A stretch of 56,207 nt of DNA from Nitrospirota bacterium (lineage in GTDB: Bacteria > Nitrospirota > Thermodesulfovibrionia > Thermodesulfovibrionales > JdFR-85): contig WGER01000030.1 of NCBI GenBank assembly GCA_015492645.1, positions 1 through 56,207 on the forward strand, read 5' to 3'. Position numbers and translations under genes: made by a program. Shown in pieces: positions 18,526-28,001 of this stretch. Position 1 is the stretch's first letter; the number at the start of each line of letters is the position of its first letter. The notes under the pieces were generated by a model. It did no database searches. It saw only the letters and a list, made by a program, of their open reading frames with translations, and was not told where the DNA came from.

Positions 18526-19359
18526 ATGAACACGGTCGCCACTCAGATACTGAATGGACTGGTGGTTTCTCCCTACAGGGTGATAAAGAACTTCTATGCC
18601 TATCGCCATCTTATGGCTCAGATGGTGATGAGGGATATTAAAGGCAGGTTTGCAGGTTCGATGGGAGGCATTATATGGAACTTTGTCCACCCAGTGGTAA
18701 TGTTACTGGTATATCTCTTTGTCTTTATCCATATATTCAAACTGAGGATTGGCTCGGCCGGCTCATCCATGTCAGCGGTCTTCTTGATGTCCGGCCTCTT
18801 CCCATGGATCATCCTCGCAGAGGGGCTACTGAGGGGAACCCTCTCTCCTGTGGAGAATGCTAACCTCATCCAGAAGACATCCTTCCCTACAGAGATACTA
18901 CCAGCCAAGTCAGTGATAGCACCCTTCCTGAGCCATGGGATAGCCCTGCTGTTACTCGCACTGTACAGGACGGCAGACCTGAGGTCCGTACAATTGGTTC
19001 TGTTTCTCCCTGTGGTTGTAATCCTCCAGGTATTCTTCACAGTGGGTCTCTCTTTCATAACATCCACTCTAACCGTCTTCTTCCGCGATGCAATCCAGTT
19101 GGTACAGATTGCTATAAACTTCTGGATATTTCTCACTCCTATTCTTTATCCAGAGTCTATGCTGCCGACATGGGCAAAGAAGGTGATGATCTTCAACCCG
19201 CTATATCCATTGATATCCCTGTATCAGGGGCTGTTTTTAGAGGGCGGTATAGCAAACTGGTCTTTTCTTCTGCTATCCATCTTCTGGTCATCTGCATTTT
19301 TTACTATTGGATCATTTCTCTTCAGTAAACTGAAGTATGAGTTTGCCGACTGGCTATGA
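18526..19359 (+). CDS. wzm: Wzm-type ABC-2 permease for polysaccharide export
   Basis: A 277-aa inner-membrane permease with about six hydrophobic segments and the family N-terminus LMAQMVMRDIKGRFAGSMGGIIWNFVHPVVMLLVY. With the next gene it forms an O-antigen/teichoic-acid-type exporter that moves lipid-linked glycan across the inner membrane. The ATG at 18526 (MNTVATQ) is preferred. A TTG at 18463 would add 21 poorly conserved residues. First gene of a tightly overlapping cluster to 27925. Confidence 0.92.
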   Translation: MNTVATQILNGLVVSPYRVIKNFYAYRHLMAQMVMRDIKGRFAGSMGGIIWNFVHPVVMLLVYLFVFIHIFKLRIGSAGSSMSAVFLMSGLFPWIILAEGLLRGTLSPVENANLIQKTSFPTEILPAKSVIAPFLSHGIALLLLALYRTADLRSVQLVLFLPVVVILQVFFTVGLSFITSTLTVFFRDAIQLVQIAINFWIFLTPILYPESMLPTWAKKVMIFNPLYPLISLYQGLFLEGGIANWSFLLLSIFWSSAFFTIGSFLFSKLKYEFADWL

Positions 19360-20576
19360 ATGCTATAGAGGTAAGAAATCTGAAGAAGATATACCGGCTC
19401 TATAATTCGCCTACTGAAAGGCTGAAGGAGATATTTTTGCGAAAGCCTTTCCATACACCTTTTGTTGCATTGGATGGGGTGAGTTTCACTGTGCCTCAGG
19501 GAGAGACTCTCGGTATTATAGGAGAAAATGGAGCAGGAAAAAGCACTCTCCTGAAGATTCTTGCGAGGACCCTTAAGCCTACCAGCGGTGAGGTTAAGAT
19601 AAATGGAAGAGTTGCAGCACTTCTGGAACTCGGGGCAGGCTTTAACCCTGAACTGACTGGAGAAGAGAATATCTATCTGAATGCCTATCTGCTCGGACTT
19701 ACCAAAGAGGAGATTAACAGGAGGAAAGATGAGATCATTGACTTTTCAGAATTGGGTGATTTTATAAAGAGACCTGTGAAGACCTATTCATCTGGCATGT
19801 ATGTGAGGCTTGCCTTCTCCATTGCCACCTGTGTTGACCCTGACATATTGATTGTGGATGAGGCCCTCGCAGTAGGAGATCAGTACTTCCAGAAGAAGTG
19901 TATCGATAAGATGATGGAGTTCAAAAGGAGTGGAAAGACGATCATCTTCTGTAGCCATGCCCTGTATCTCGTGCAGGAACTCTGTACCAAGACAATCTGG
20001 TTACACGAAGGCAAAATTGAAAAATCCGGCAGTACAGCAAAGGTCATAAATGCCTATAATGACTGGATAAGGGAGAAGAAATCCGGGTTCAAAATCTCTA
20101 CCACCAACCCTCTACAGGGCAATGGAGATTCAGAAAAGATGGTCTGGATAGATGACCTTAAGGTGGTTGATAAAGAGGGGAAAGAGAGGGAGTTTTTTAA
20201 AACAGGCGATTCAATCTCACTCAAGTTGAGGGTTGGCACCCATGAGGATAACAACTATCAAGGACATATCGGCATTGGTATTAACCGGAATGATGAGGAA
20301 CCGATCTTCGGTGTAACTACAAAGATGGACGGCCTCGAACCTATAGAATTTCGTAATGGTCAGGAGATCCATCTAACATTTCCAAAAATTTCACTATTAA
20401 ATGGTCAGTACTACATAATTGTAGCCTTTACTGATGAACATGCCTTATATCCCTATGATATTAAAAAAACAAAGATGTTTACTATAGAAAACCTGAATGG
20501 AGAACTCGGCATTGTCAGAATAGAACACCATTGGCATCTACCATACAGAAGAGAGTTCGAGAAAAAAACAATATGA
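19356..20576 (+). CDS. wzt: Wzt-type ABC ATPase with C-terminal carbohydrate-binding domain
   Basis: A 406-aa protein. The ABC domain (1-235) has Walker A GENGAGKST (56-64), the polysaccharide-exporter signature YSSGMYVRLAFSIA and Walker B ILIVDEALAVGD. A C-terminal beta-sandwich (about 260-400, FKTGDSISLKLRVGTH, FGVTTKMDG, LLNGQYYIIVAF) is the Wzt_C type, which in characterised systems recognises a modified non-reducing end of the glycan. This implies a capped polymer. Methyltransferases downstream could supply the cap (inference). Confidence 0.93.
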   Translation: MNAIEVRNLKKIYRLYNSPTERLKEIFLRKPFHTPFVALDGVSFTVPQGETLGIIGENGAGKSTLLKILARTLKPTSGEVKINGRVAALLELGAGFNPELTGEENIYLNAYLLGLTKEEINRRKDEIIDFSELGDFIKRPVKTYSSGMYVRLAFSIATCVDPDILIVDEALAVGDQYFQKKCIDKMMEFKRSGKTIIFCSHALYLVQELCTKTIWLHEGKIEKSGSTAKVINAYNDWIREKKSGFKISTTNPLQGNGDSEKMVWIDDLKVVDKEGKEREFFKTGDSISLKLRVGTHEDNNYQGHIGIGINRNDEEPIFGVTTKMDGLEPIEFRNGQEIHLTFPKISLLNGQYYIIVAFTDEHALYPYDIKKTKMFTIENLNGELGIVRIEHHWHLPYRREFEKKTI

Positions 20577-21622
20577 AGATATGCTATCTGCTTGAATCCA
20601 CTGACCTCTGTGGAGGGGTAAGGGTCGTATTTGATCAGGCACGCGCTCTGAAAAAACGGGGCCATCGGGTGACTGTAATATCCAAAAGAGGTGAACATGG
20701 TTGGTACCCCTATGAGATAGATGTTCAGTACAGTGAGGACCTCTCTGAATTAAAAAACAGAGAGTTTGATGTGCTTATTGCTACCTTCTGGACCACTGTA
20801 AAGGACTTACTGTTATTTGATACTCCTATAAAATTTCATCTCACCCAGGGACTCGAATTTCTCTTTGAGGAATACTCCCCGATAAAAAGGGAGATTGAAG
20901 AGGTTTACAGGCTACCTATTCCAAAAATAACCATCGGGCAATGGATATCAAGACAGTTAAAGGACTCTCTTGGAGAAGACAATGTCAGGATATATACGGT
21001 TGGACAGATAGTGGATACTGACCTGTTCAGGCCCCCGTCCTTTTTAAAGAGGCTCGAGAGACGCCTGAAAGGTGATGCATTCTCTTTACTCCTTCCAGGT
21101 CCCTATGAGTGCTCCGTTAAAGGAGTCAAATATGCTCTGCAGGCTGTACAGATCGTAAGAGAAAGGGGACTTGCGGTCCATCTGAAAAGGCTTTCCATTA
21201 CGGGCATGTCTGCGGAGGAGGGATCAATAACAGAGATAAACGAGTATTACACAGGGCTCTCTCCTCTGGAGGTTGTCAGAATATATCAGGAGTCCGACAT
21301 ATTCCTGGCCCCATCTCTGCCAGAGGAGGGGTTTGGATTACCCTTTGCTGAGGCACTCTCAACAGGTCTGCCTGCTGTAGCAACCGAGATACCTTCATTT
21401 CTGAGTTTCGATGAAAGGGGGGATTATGCGTATTTTGTACCGGAGAGAGACCCTGAAGCAATGGCAGAGGGAATAATAAAAATAATAAATGACAGAGGAC
21501 TGAGGAGAAAACTGAGTAAGAGAGGCAGGGAGGTAGTTAGAAAATTTCGGGCCGATGAGGTGGCGTTAAGAATAGAACAGGCCATTCAAGAAGAGATGAG
21601 ATGTTCAGGTCTGAAGAACTGA
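20573..21622 (+). CDS. GT4-family glycosyltransferase
   Basis: A 349-aa GT-B enzyme starting MKICYLLESTDLCGGVRVVFDQA, with the GT4 donor-site motif PEEGFGLPFAEALSTGLPAVAT (E-x7-E) near residue 265. The ATG overlaps the wzt stop (ATGA). The first half (WPYEID..., LTQGLEFLFEEY) resembles rhamnan-type GT4 enzymes, but donor and linkage cannot be read from sequence. Confidence 0.88.
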   Translation: MKICYLLESTDLCGGVRVVFDQARALKKRGHRVTVISKRGEHGWYPYEIDVQYSEDLSELKNREFDVLIATFWTTVKDLLLFDTPIKFHLTQGLEFLFEEYSPIKREIEEVYRLPIPKITIGQWISRQLKDSLGEDNVRIYTVGQIVDTDLFRPPSFLKRLERRLKGDAFSLLLPGPYECSVKGVKYALQAVQIVRERGLAVHLKRLSITGMSAEEGSITEINEYYTGLSPLEVVRIYQESDIFLAPSLPEEGFGLPFAEALSTGLPAVATEIPSFLSFDERGDYAYFVPERDPEAMAEGIIKIINDRGLRRKLSKRGREVVRKFRADEVALRIEQAIQEEMRCSGLKN

Positions 21623-22524
21623 GAAGGTCTCTCTACTATTTCTTTTATTTGCCGTTATGGAGCCTCGGTATAAAGAACAGGATCATTGAGAACAGGATAC
21701 TGAAGATTCTCAAGACCGAGGTCCATTTATTGAGAGAGGGGACAAGACAGTTGCTGAGTTATAAAAACCCCCAGAAAGGGCCTGAGGAGTCAGAGGTTGA
21801 AGAAATAGTTTATAAATCTTTAATGGTGAAGATAACAAGGGACAGCGATGCATACAGTTGTCTTGGGATGAAGAAGAGAAGGATGAAAAGATATTTTAGA
21901 ATAGAGGGTATAGAAAACCTTGAAGAGTGCTTTAACAGAGGCCGTCCCTTAATCATCCTAACTGGTCATTATGGGAGTTTCTTCATCCCTCCCATCTTTT
22001 TCTGGTATCTCGGCTACCCTGTTTATCCAGTGGCCAGAAGCGTTGACAGATCTCCTGCCACTCCATTATCAACTCGAATATATCTAACCCTTAATTACAA
22101 ATTTGCAGAGAGGAGATTCCCGGCCCGTTATATTTATACAAACTTCTCTGGTTTTATCGATAGAACTGTGATAGAGGTTATGAGAAACAAGAAGATACTC
22201 TGGACCGCTATTGACATTCCCGAAAGGCTCTATCCCTACAAGAGAATTCCTGTAAAACTATTTGGAAGGCCCTCTTCTTTGCCTGCAGGTATTGTTCAAT
22301 GGGGTATAAAAAAGAGGGCCCTCTTTACCACAGCATGGTGCAGGATCAATATCAGTGGAGGATCAACAGTCAGGGTAATTACAATTGACAAAGAGATAGA
22401 TAATGATCATCCAGAAGAGGTTCTTCAGATTTATGCTGATAGGTTAACAGATCGGGTCTTCAATGAACCATGGCAATGGATGGGACTCCCCATCGTATCC
22501 CAGTATGAGGAGAGACAGGAGTGA
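21601..22524 (+). CDS. LpxL/HtrB-like acyltransferase homologue with altered active site
   Basis: A 307-aa protein aligning in layout with lysophospholipid/lipid A acyltransferases: RPLIILTGHYGSFF (117-128), YPVYPVARSVDRSP, ILWTAIDIPE, IPVKLFGRPSSLPAGIVQWGIKKRALFTTAWCRI. The family dyad is H-x4-E. Here His123 is present but the Glu position is Phe128. Either another residue acts as the acid, or the protein has lost acyl transfer and binds lipid-linked substrate. The N-terminal hydrophobic stretch (YYFFYLPLWSLGI) could be a membrane association. It overlaps both neighbours. Confidence 0.75.
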   Translation: MFRSEELRRSLYYFFYLPLWSLGIKNRIIENRILKILKTEVHLLREGTRQLLSYKNPQKGPEESEVEEIVYKSLMVKITRDSDAYSCLGMKKRRMKRYFRIEGIENLEECFNRGRPLIILTGHYGSFFIPPIFFWYLGYPVYPVARSVDRSPATPLSTRIYLTLNYKFAERRFPARYIYTNFSGFIDRTVIEVMRNKKILWTAIDIPERLYPYKRIPVKLFGRPSSLPAGIVQWGIKKRALFTTAWCRINISGGSTVRVITIDKEIDNDHPEEVLQIYADRLTDRVFNEPWQWMGLPIVSQYEERQE

Positions 22525-23696
22525 TGAAAGAGGTGACCACAATAACAAAAATCAACCCATCCTATCAACATTCAGAGGAACTCGCACTCTGTTTAAAACT
22601 GTTCAAGAGGGCCTTCAGAGAATCTCAACTGCATATACTTTCAGATGAAACGGATATAAGGGGTTTCATCATGGATAGAATCAGAGACCTTCCGGAGTAT
22701 ATTCTACTGGTTAAAGAACCGGCGGTTTTGGTGGCAGAAAACACATTAAAGGAACTCAGATGGGTGATGGATAACCATCCTCATATTGATTGTGTAATCC
22801 CTCTTGAGGTTATGCATTACAGTGAAGAGCCCGCCGCTGAATATTACACCATGAGAGGATTTCAAAGATTCACTGCCCATCATATTAAAAGGGAGAGAAG
22901 AATTGTGCCTTATGATGGAAGAGAGCCATTCATGTTCATGATAAGAAAGAACGTCTATATGTCTGGGCATCTATCTGGTGATGTCTTCGCTTCGCCGAAA
23001 CAACTCGATCCCGAAAGGGTCTGCATTTCAATGAATACCTTTATCCATCCCTTTGTTAACTACTACGAAGAAAGCAGGGAGGAGATGCTCGAGATGTTAC
23101 CAGAGGATATAAATTCAGTAATCGATATAGGTTGTGCGAGAGGGAAATTTGGTGAACTGTTAAAAAGAAGAAAGGGCTACAGAGTGATAGGCGTTGAGAA
23201 GAACCCAATAGAAGCAGAAAAGGCAAAAAACCGTCTTGACGGTGTCATTACTGGAGATTTTCTTGAGGTTTCTATAATCGAGAAGTTTGACTGTGCCACA
23301 TGTCTTGACACCTTAGAACATGTCCCTGATACAGAGAAGTTCCTTAAAAAGATAGGGGAAATATTGAGACCAGGTGGCTATCTCTTACTTAGCATACCAA
23401 ATATTGGACACTGGTCAGTAGTAGAAGACCTCCTTGCTGGTAGATGGGACTATACACCCGCAGGAACATTATGCATCACCCACTTTAGATTTTTCACTAA
23501 AAGGAGTATAGAAGAGTTCCTGAAGGAAACCGGATTTGAAATACTACGGATTAGACCCATCAGGTCAGAACTGAAAAGGGATATCCTCTCTGTACTGGAT
23601 CTGCTTAAGGGACGCTTAGAGATAGATGAAGAAAGCCTTTCTACTTTGTGTTATCATATATTATCAAGAAAGACAGGGAGGCAGGATGAAACATAA
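22524..23696 (+). CDS. SAM-dependent methyltransferase with N-terminal glycosyltransferase-like region
   Basis: A 390-aa protein. The first ~170 residues read like part of a GT-A fold (LPEYILLVKEPAVLVAENTLKELRWVMDNHPHIDCVIPLE), without an obvious DxD. A class I methyltransferase follows (VIDIGCARGKFGELLKRRKGYRVIGVEKN, DCATCLDTLEHVPDTEKFLKKIGEILRPGGYLLLSIPN), matching the Methyltransf_11/23 type near SAM-binding glycan methylases. The start is ATG 22524 in TGATG overlap with the previous stop. Likely modifies the exported glycan or its precursor (inference). Confidence 0.82.
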   Translation: MKEVTTITKINPSYQHSEELALCLKLFKRAFRESQLHILSDETDIRGFIMDRIRDLPEYILLVKEPAVLVAENTLKELRWVMDNHPHIDCVIPLEVMHYSEEPAAEYYTMRGFQRFTAHHIKRERRIVPYDGREPFMFMIRKNVYMSGHLSGDVFASPKQLDPERVCISMNTFIHPFVNYYEESREEMLEMLPEDINSVIDIGCARGKFGELLKRRKGYRVIGVEKNPIEAEKAKNRLDGVITGDFLEVSIIEKFDCATCLDTLEHVPDTEKFLKKIGEILRPGGYLLLSIPNIGHWSVVEDLLAGRWDYTPAGTLCITHFRFFTKRSIEEFLKETGFEILRIRPIRSELKRDILSVLDLLKGRLEIDEESLSTLCYHILSRKTGRQDET

Positions 23697-25068
23697 AGTG
23701 ATTTTTTCCTTTCATACAAATGACCATGAGTATAATATGGGTATAGGTTTCCTCTCTTCTCTGTTAAGACAGAGGGGGATAGAATGTGAGGTGGTGATTT
23801 ATAGAGAAATAGAGGAAAAGGGTATTGTTGATTCACCAGACGAGGTGGCAAAAAAAATACTTGACCATTCACCTACAATAGCAGCCTTCTCTGTTATGAC
23901 CTTCAACTGGCATCGTGTAGAGAGGGTTATACAACTTCTTCGTAAAGAATATGGATACGATGGGCTGATTCTTGTAGGTGGTTACCATGCCATACTTGCA
24001 CCTGAAGAGGTGCTTTCCTGTCAAGAGGTTGATGCCGTATGTATCGGCGAAGGAGAGAAGCCCTTTCTGGAAGTGATCGAGCACTATGATGAGATTCTGA
24101 ATGGTGGTATACCGGATATAAAGGGGATAGTTTTTAACAGGGATGGTCTCCAGAGAATGGATGCAGAAAGATGGTTGATTGAGAATCTGGAGGATTATCC
24201 CTATATGGATTATGATATCTTTGAAAGGGAGGGAGGAAGGCCCCTGTCAGAGAAGTTTATCGGCACTCTCTCAATTGGTGGAATATTTTCTCTTGCAGTG
24301 ATTACAGGCAGAGGCTGTCCCTACAGGTGTACATACTGCAGTAACAGCGCACTGCTCGATTACTATGGGGGGCCAAAGAGATTTGTACGAAGGTACAGCC
24401 CTGAAGTGGCAGCCCGAAATATCAAAGGCATTATAGATAAGTACAGACCAGAGTTTATAGAGTTCCTGGATGAAACCTTTACACTTAATAAGAGGTGGGT
24501 CCTTGAATTTTGCGATTTCTATCAGCAACTGATAAACACCCCCTTTGCAATTATGACCAGGATAGACAGGATTGATGAAGAGACGATCGCCCGGCTCGCA
24601 GAGACAGGATTAAGGGTCGTATTCTTCGGGATTGAGTCAGGAGATGAACAGTACAGGTTCCAATATCTGAACCGTAAGATGCGAGACACCACTATAAAGG
24701 AAGGAGCAAGGCTCCTGAAAAAATACGGAATATTGCTTGTAACATTCAACATGTTCGGGATGCCCTTTGAGAATAGAGAGACTATAAAAAAGACATTTGA
24801 TCTGAACCTTGAGATTGAACCAGACGCAGCCATCCCCTTTATATATCAGCCCTTCCCTAAAACAGAACTGGCAAAGATGGCCTATGACAATAAGATGGTA
24901 CTGCCCAGGAATGAAGACAGGTGGGACTACTGCAGTCTCTCTCTTGACACTCCCGAATTGCCCGCCTCCTATGTATCAGAGGTGGTAGAAAAATTCAAAG
25001 AAAGATTTACAAATCCTGAAAGGATTGAAAGGTTCTATTCAAAACTCAAGGGTTATATTCAGAGATAA
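23686..25068 (+). CDS. B12-binding-domain radical SAM protein
   Basis: A 460-aa protein. The N-terminal cobalamin-binding-like Rossmann domain (1-150; GIGFLSSLLRQRGIECEVVIY, LILVGGYHAILAPEEVLSCQEVDAVCIGEGE) lacks the classic DxHxxG motif. A radical SAM domain follows, with CPYRCTYC (Cx3Cx2C), GIESGDEQYRFQYLNRKM and a C-terminal helical part. Such enzymes often methylate unreactive carbons or rearrange lipids, so this may build an unusual sugar or lipid group. The start at 23686 has GGGAGG and overlaps the previous gene. Confidence 0.88.
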   Translation: MKHKVIFSFHTNDHEYNMGIGFLSSLLRQRGIECEVVIYREIEEKGIVDSPDEVAKKILDHSPTIAAFSVMTFNWHRVERVIQLLRKEYGYDGLILVGGYHAILAPEEVLSCQEVDAVCIGEGEKPFLEVIEHYDEILNGGIPDIKGIVFNRDGLQRMDAERWLIENLEDYPYMDYDIFEREGGRPLSEKFIGTLSIGGIFSLAVITGRGCPYRCTYCSNSALLDYYGGPKRFVRRYSPEVAARNIKGIIDKYRPEFIEFLDETFTLNKRWVLEFCDFYQQLINTPFAIMTRIDRIDEETIARLAETGLRVVFFGIESGDEQYRFQYLNRKMRDTTIKEGARLLKKYGILLVTFNMFGMPFENRETIKKTFDLNLEIEPDAAIPFIYQPFPKTELAKMAYDNKMVLPRNEDRWDYCSLSLDTPELPASYVSEVVEKFKERFTNPERIERFYSKLKGYIQR

Positions 25069-26138
25069 TGTCGGTCTCTGTTATTATTGTCAATTACTTC
25101 TCATCTGAATCTCTCACCAGGGCCATCTCCTCATTAATCAATGAACATACAATAAAGGAGATATATGTAGTCGATAACTCGGCCTCAGTGCGAGAGAGAC
25201 AGCATCTGGAACAACTCTCTGGTTGTGACAGGCTAAACTTGCTTTTTAACGAAAAAAACGAAGGGTTTGCCAGGGCCTGCAACAGGGCCTTCAGGCTATC
25301 AGAAGGAGAGTATATATTCCTTCTCAACCCCGATGCATATGTACTGCCAGGCTGTATAAAGAGGTTATACCATTTTATGGAGTCTGAACCAACTGCTGCC
25401 GCAGCCTCTCCCCGTCTCTACTGGGATGATAATCAGGAGTACCTCTTTTCCTTTCATCCACTTCTCACTCCCATGACATTCCTCATGTTGATGCTGTCAG
25501 CCCGCATAAGGGTCTTTGGTAAACTGTACTCTCTATATATAAGGTCCAGGAATCTCAAACTCTGGACCGCTAAAGACCCTCTTGAGGTCGACAATCTATC
25601 AGGAGGCACAGTAATGCTCAGGAGATCCGTTCTTGGAAAGGAAATATTTGACGAGAGATTCTTCCTCTTCTACGAGGACACCGATCTCTTTTATAGATTG
25701 AAAAGGGATGGGTACAGAGTATTTGTAATACCTGATGCCGTTGCTGTACATTCCTATCATCACAGCAGAGAGAAGTCAGCACTCATGTCCGCCTCTCTCG
25801 CACTTTATATGGAGAAACACCTGCGGAAGAGCCCTTTAATAAGACCAGATCATTTCCCGAGAAATTCTTGCACACCTTCAGGTCTCAGGGATTATGGCTC
25901 CTGGAAATCACCTCCCACCTTTGAGGTGCCTGAGGATCTTAAAGATGATTATCTCTTTGAATGGAGTCCTAATCCCATCTTTATACCCTCAGTAGGTTAT
26001 TTTGGAAGAGGAGACCTCTTGTCATTTTCTGACCAGATATGGAATCTTATTGACATAGGTGTTTACTACTGCAGATTTACCAGTCCATCAAGGAGGTTTA
26101 CCTCCTATGAAACCTTGAGATGGAGGAAAGTACAATAG
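25068..26138 (+). CDS. GT2-family glycosyltransferase (rhamnosyltransferase-like)
   Basis: A 356-aa GT-A enzyme: VSVIIVNYFSSESLTRAISSL, KNEGFARACNRAFRLSEGEYIFLLNPDAYVLPG (NPD as the DxD variant), VDNLSGGTVMLRRSVLGKEIFDERFFLFYEDTDLFYRLKRDGYRV and VHSYHHS. This is the layout of WbbL-like dTDP-rhamnosyltransferases. The donor is not proven. A ~100-residue extension follows the catalytic domain. It overlaps its neighbours. Confidence 0.9.
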   Translation: MSVSVIIVNYFSSESLTRAISSLINEHTIKEIYVVDNSASVRERQHLEQLSGCDRLNLLFNEKNEGFARACNRAFRLSEGEYIFLLNPDAYVLPGCIKRLYHFMESEPTAAAASPRLYWDDNQEYLFSFHPLLTPMTFLMLMLSARIRVFGKLYSLYIRSRNLKLWTAKDPLEVDNLSGGTVMLRRSVLGKEIFDERFFLFYEDTDLFYRLKRDGYRVFVIPDAVAVHSYHHSREKSALMSASLALYMEKHLRKSPLIRPDHFPRNSCTPSGLRDYGSWKSPPTFEVPEDLKDDYLFEWSPNPIFIPSVGYFGRGDLLSFSDQIWNLIDIGVYYCRFTSPSRRFTSYETLRWRKVQ

Positions 26139-27925
26139 AGATGATAACGGAACTGAAAAAATTTCCCCCGCCCTTTAACTTCTATAGGTTTATCCTAAAA
26201 TCAGACCACTTTCACTTCGGCCTCTGGCCGGAGAACTGTCCCGACCTTTCGATGGAGGATGCCCAACACCAGATGTTTGAGTTTCTGGTCTCCTTCTTTC
26301 CTGAGCCTCCTGCCACAGTGCTGGATGTTGGTTGCGGGCTCGGATACTCTGCCTCTCTCCTTGCAGCAAAGGGATACAGGGTCGTGGCTATCGATACAGT
26401 AAACGAATTTATAGAATATGCGAACAAGAAATATGGCACCGAAGGGGTTACCTTCAGAGTTGCCCACTTTCTCAGCAGCACCGATGATGAGATCTTCAGA
26501 GAGGCCCACTATGATGTTGTTCTCTTTCAGGAATCAACACAGTACCTTTCACCCCTTGACAGTGTATTCAAAAAGGCAAGGTGGTTGCTCAAAGAAAAGG
26601 GCCTGCTGGTTATCGGTGATGAGGTATGCTATGACCTCCGGATCAGAGGAGAAACAGCAGTCCATCCTCAGAAGGACTATATTATAGGGTTCTCAGAGAA
26701 TGGCTTCAGGATTATGGAAAATATCGATCTCACAGAAAGGGTTATCAAGACCTGTGATTTTATAATTGAATCCTTTGAGAAGAGATTTAATGAAATAGTA
26801 TCTTATCTTGTGGATAAAGAGGCAGCAGAAAGACTCAGTTTTTATATCCGGGGATGGAAGAATCAAAAGATATGGTATTCTGAGAGGAAGATGGGGTACG
26901 AAGTCTTTGTGGCAAAGAGAGATAAGTATTTTATAAGGTCTTATTCTGAGGGTGATGAGGAACAGATTCTACCGATGTTCAGAGAGGTCTTCAGGACTCA
27001 AAGGACACTGGAACACTGGTACTGGAAGTTCAGAGACAACCCCTACGGTTCCCACAGGATAGCCGTAACCTTCTCGGAAGATGGCAGACTGGTTGCCCAT
27101 TATGCAGGTTATCCGGTCCCCTTTTACTTTACTGAAGGGAAAACAAGGGAGTTCATCTCCTATCAGATAGGTGACACAATGACCCATCCGAGTGTAAGGA
27201 GGATAGGGCTCGGGAAAACCGGAATACTCGCCAGGACCGCAAACTACTTTTATGCGAGGTTCTGTAGGGATATCGTTCCCCTTTTCTATGGCTTCAATAC
27301 AGGCCATATCAGAGAACTTGGCAAGAGGTATCTCGGTTATGTTTATATCGATCCTATACCATATTGGATATTAGACCTCCCGAATAAGAGACTAAGACCT
27401 CTCACCTTCCTTCAGAGGTTTCTCTCTGGATTCAGGGTGGCTCAAGTAGAATACACTGATTCAGGATGGGATAAATTCTTCGATCGTGTAAGAGACTCCT
27501 ATGTGCTTCTTGTCCGAAGAGATGCACGATATGTGAAATGGAGATATCTGGATTGTCCTGACAGGCTCCACAGGGTATTTGCGGTCTACAAGAGGGGTCG
27601 GATTGTGGGCTGGGCGGTCTTTTCACGGAGACAGGAGAGGCTCATCTGGGGAGACGCCCTCTTTGACAGGAAACACCCGGAGGCCATCTCTATACTCCTT
27701 GCTGAGGTTTTAAATTATCCTGAGTTCAATGGAGTTACCTCTATAGAGGGATGGTTCTCGATGCATCCCTCCTGGTGGTCTGAATGGCTAAAGAATCTCG
27801 GATTTATCCTTACAAAGGAGCCAAACAATCTCTATCCCGGATTTCGGATCTTTTCAGAAGAGATAACACTTGAGATCCTTGCAAAGTATTTCTATTTCAC
27901 AATGGGAGACAGCGACCTTTTTTGA
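26120..27925 (+). CDS. Methyltransferase-GNAT acetyltransferase fusion
   Basis: A 601-aa two-domain protein. Residues about 40-270 are a class I SAM methyltransferase (ATVLDVGCGLGYSASLLAAKGYRVVAIDTVNEFIEYANKKYG, YDVVLFQESTQYLSPLDSVFKKARWLLKEKGLLVIGDE). From about residue 275 a GNAT-type N-acetyltransferase begins (YFIRSYSEGDEEQILPMFREVF, HWYWKFRDNPYG, GDTMTHPSVRRIGLGKTGILARTANYF), with a second half resembling the tandem-GNAT fold. It could methylate and acylate one amino sugar. It is last in the glycan operon. The ATG overlaps the GT2 stop by 19 nt. Confidence 0.85.
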   Translation: MEESTIEMITELKKFPPPFNFYRFILKSDHFHFGLWPENCPDLSMEDAQHQMFEFLVSFFPEPPATVLDVGCGLGYSASLLAAKGYRVVAIDTVNEFIEYANKKYGTEGVTFRVAHFLSSTDDEIFREAHYDVVLFQESTQYLSPLDSVFKKARWLLKEKGLLVIGDEVCYDLRIRGETAVHPQKDYIIGFSENGFRIMENIDLTERVIKTCDFIIESFEKRFNEIVSYLVDKEAAERLSFYIRGWKNQKIWYSERKMGYEVFVAKRDKYFIRSYSEGDEEQILPMFREVFRTQRTLEHWYWKFRDNPYGSHRIAVTFSEDGRLVAHYAGYPVPFYFTEGKTREFISYQIGDTMTHPSVRRIGLGKTGILARTANYFYARFCRDIVPLFYGFNTGHIRELGKRYLGYVYIDPIPYWILDLPNKRLRPLTFLQRFLSGFRVAQVEYTDSGWDKFFDRVRDSYVLLVRRDARYVKWRYLDCPDRLHRVFAVYKRGRIVGWAVFSRRQERLIWGDALFDRKHPEAISILLAEVLNYPEFNGVTSIEGWFSMHPSWWSEWLKNLGFILTKEPNNLYPGFRIFSEEITLEILAKYFYFTMGDSDLF

Positions 27926-28001
27926 TTTTCTTTTAAATTAATTATTAAACAAAGTAAAGTTAGGAATTCTCAATACCTTGCTGACTATCCTTGATTTACC
28001 C

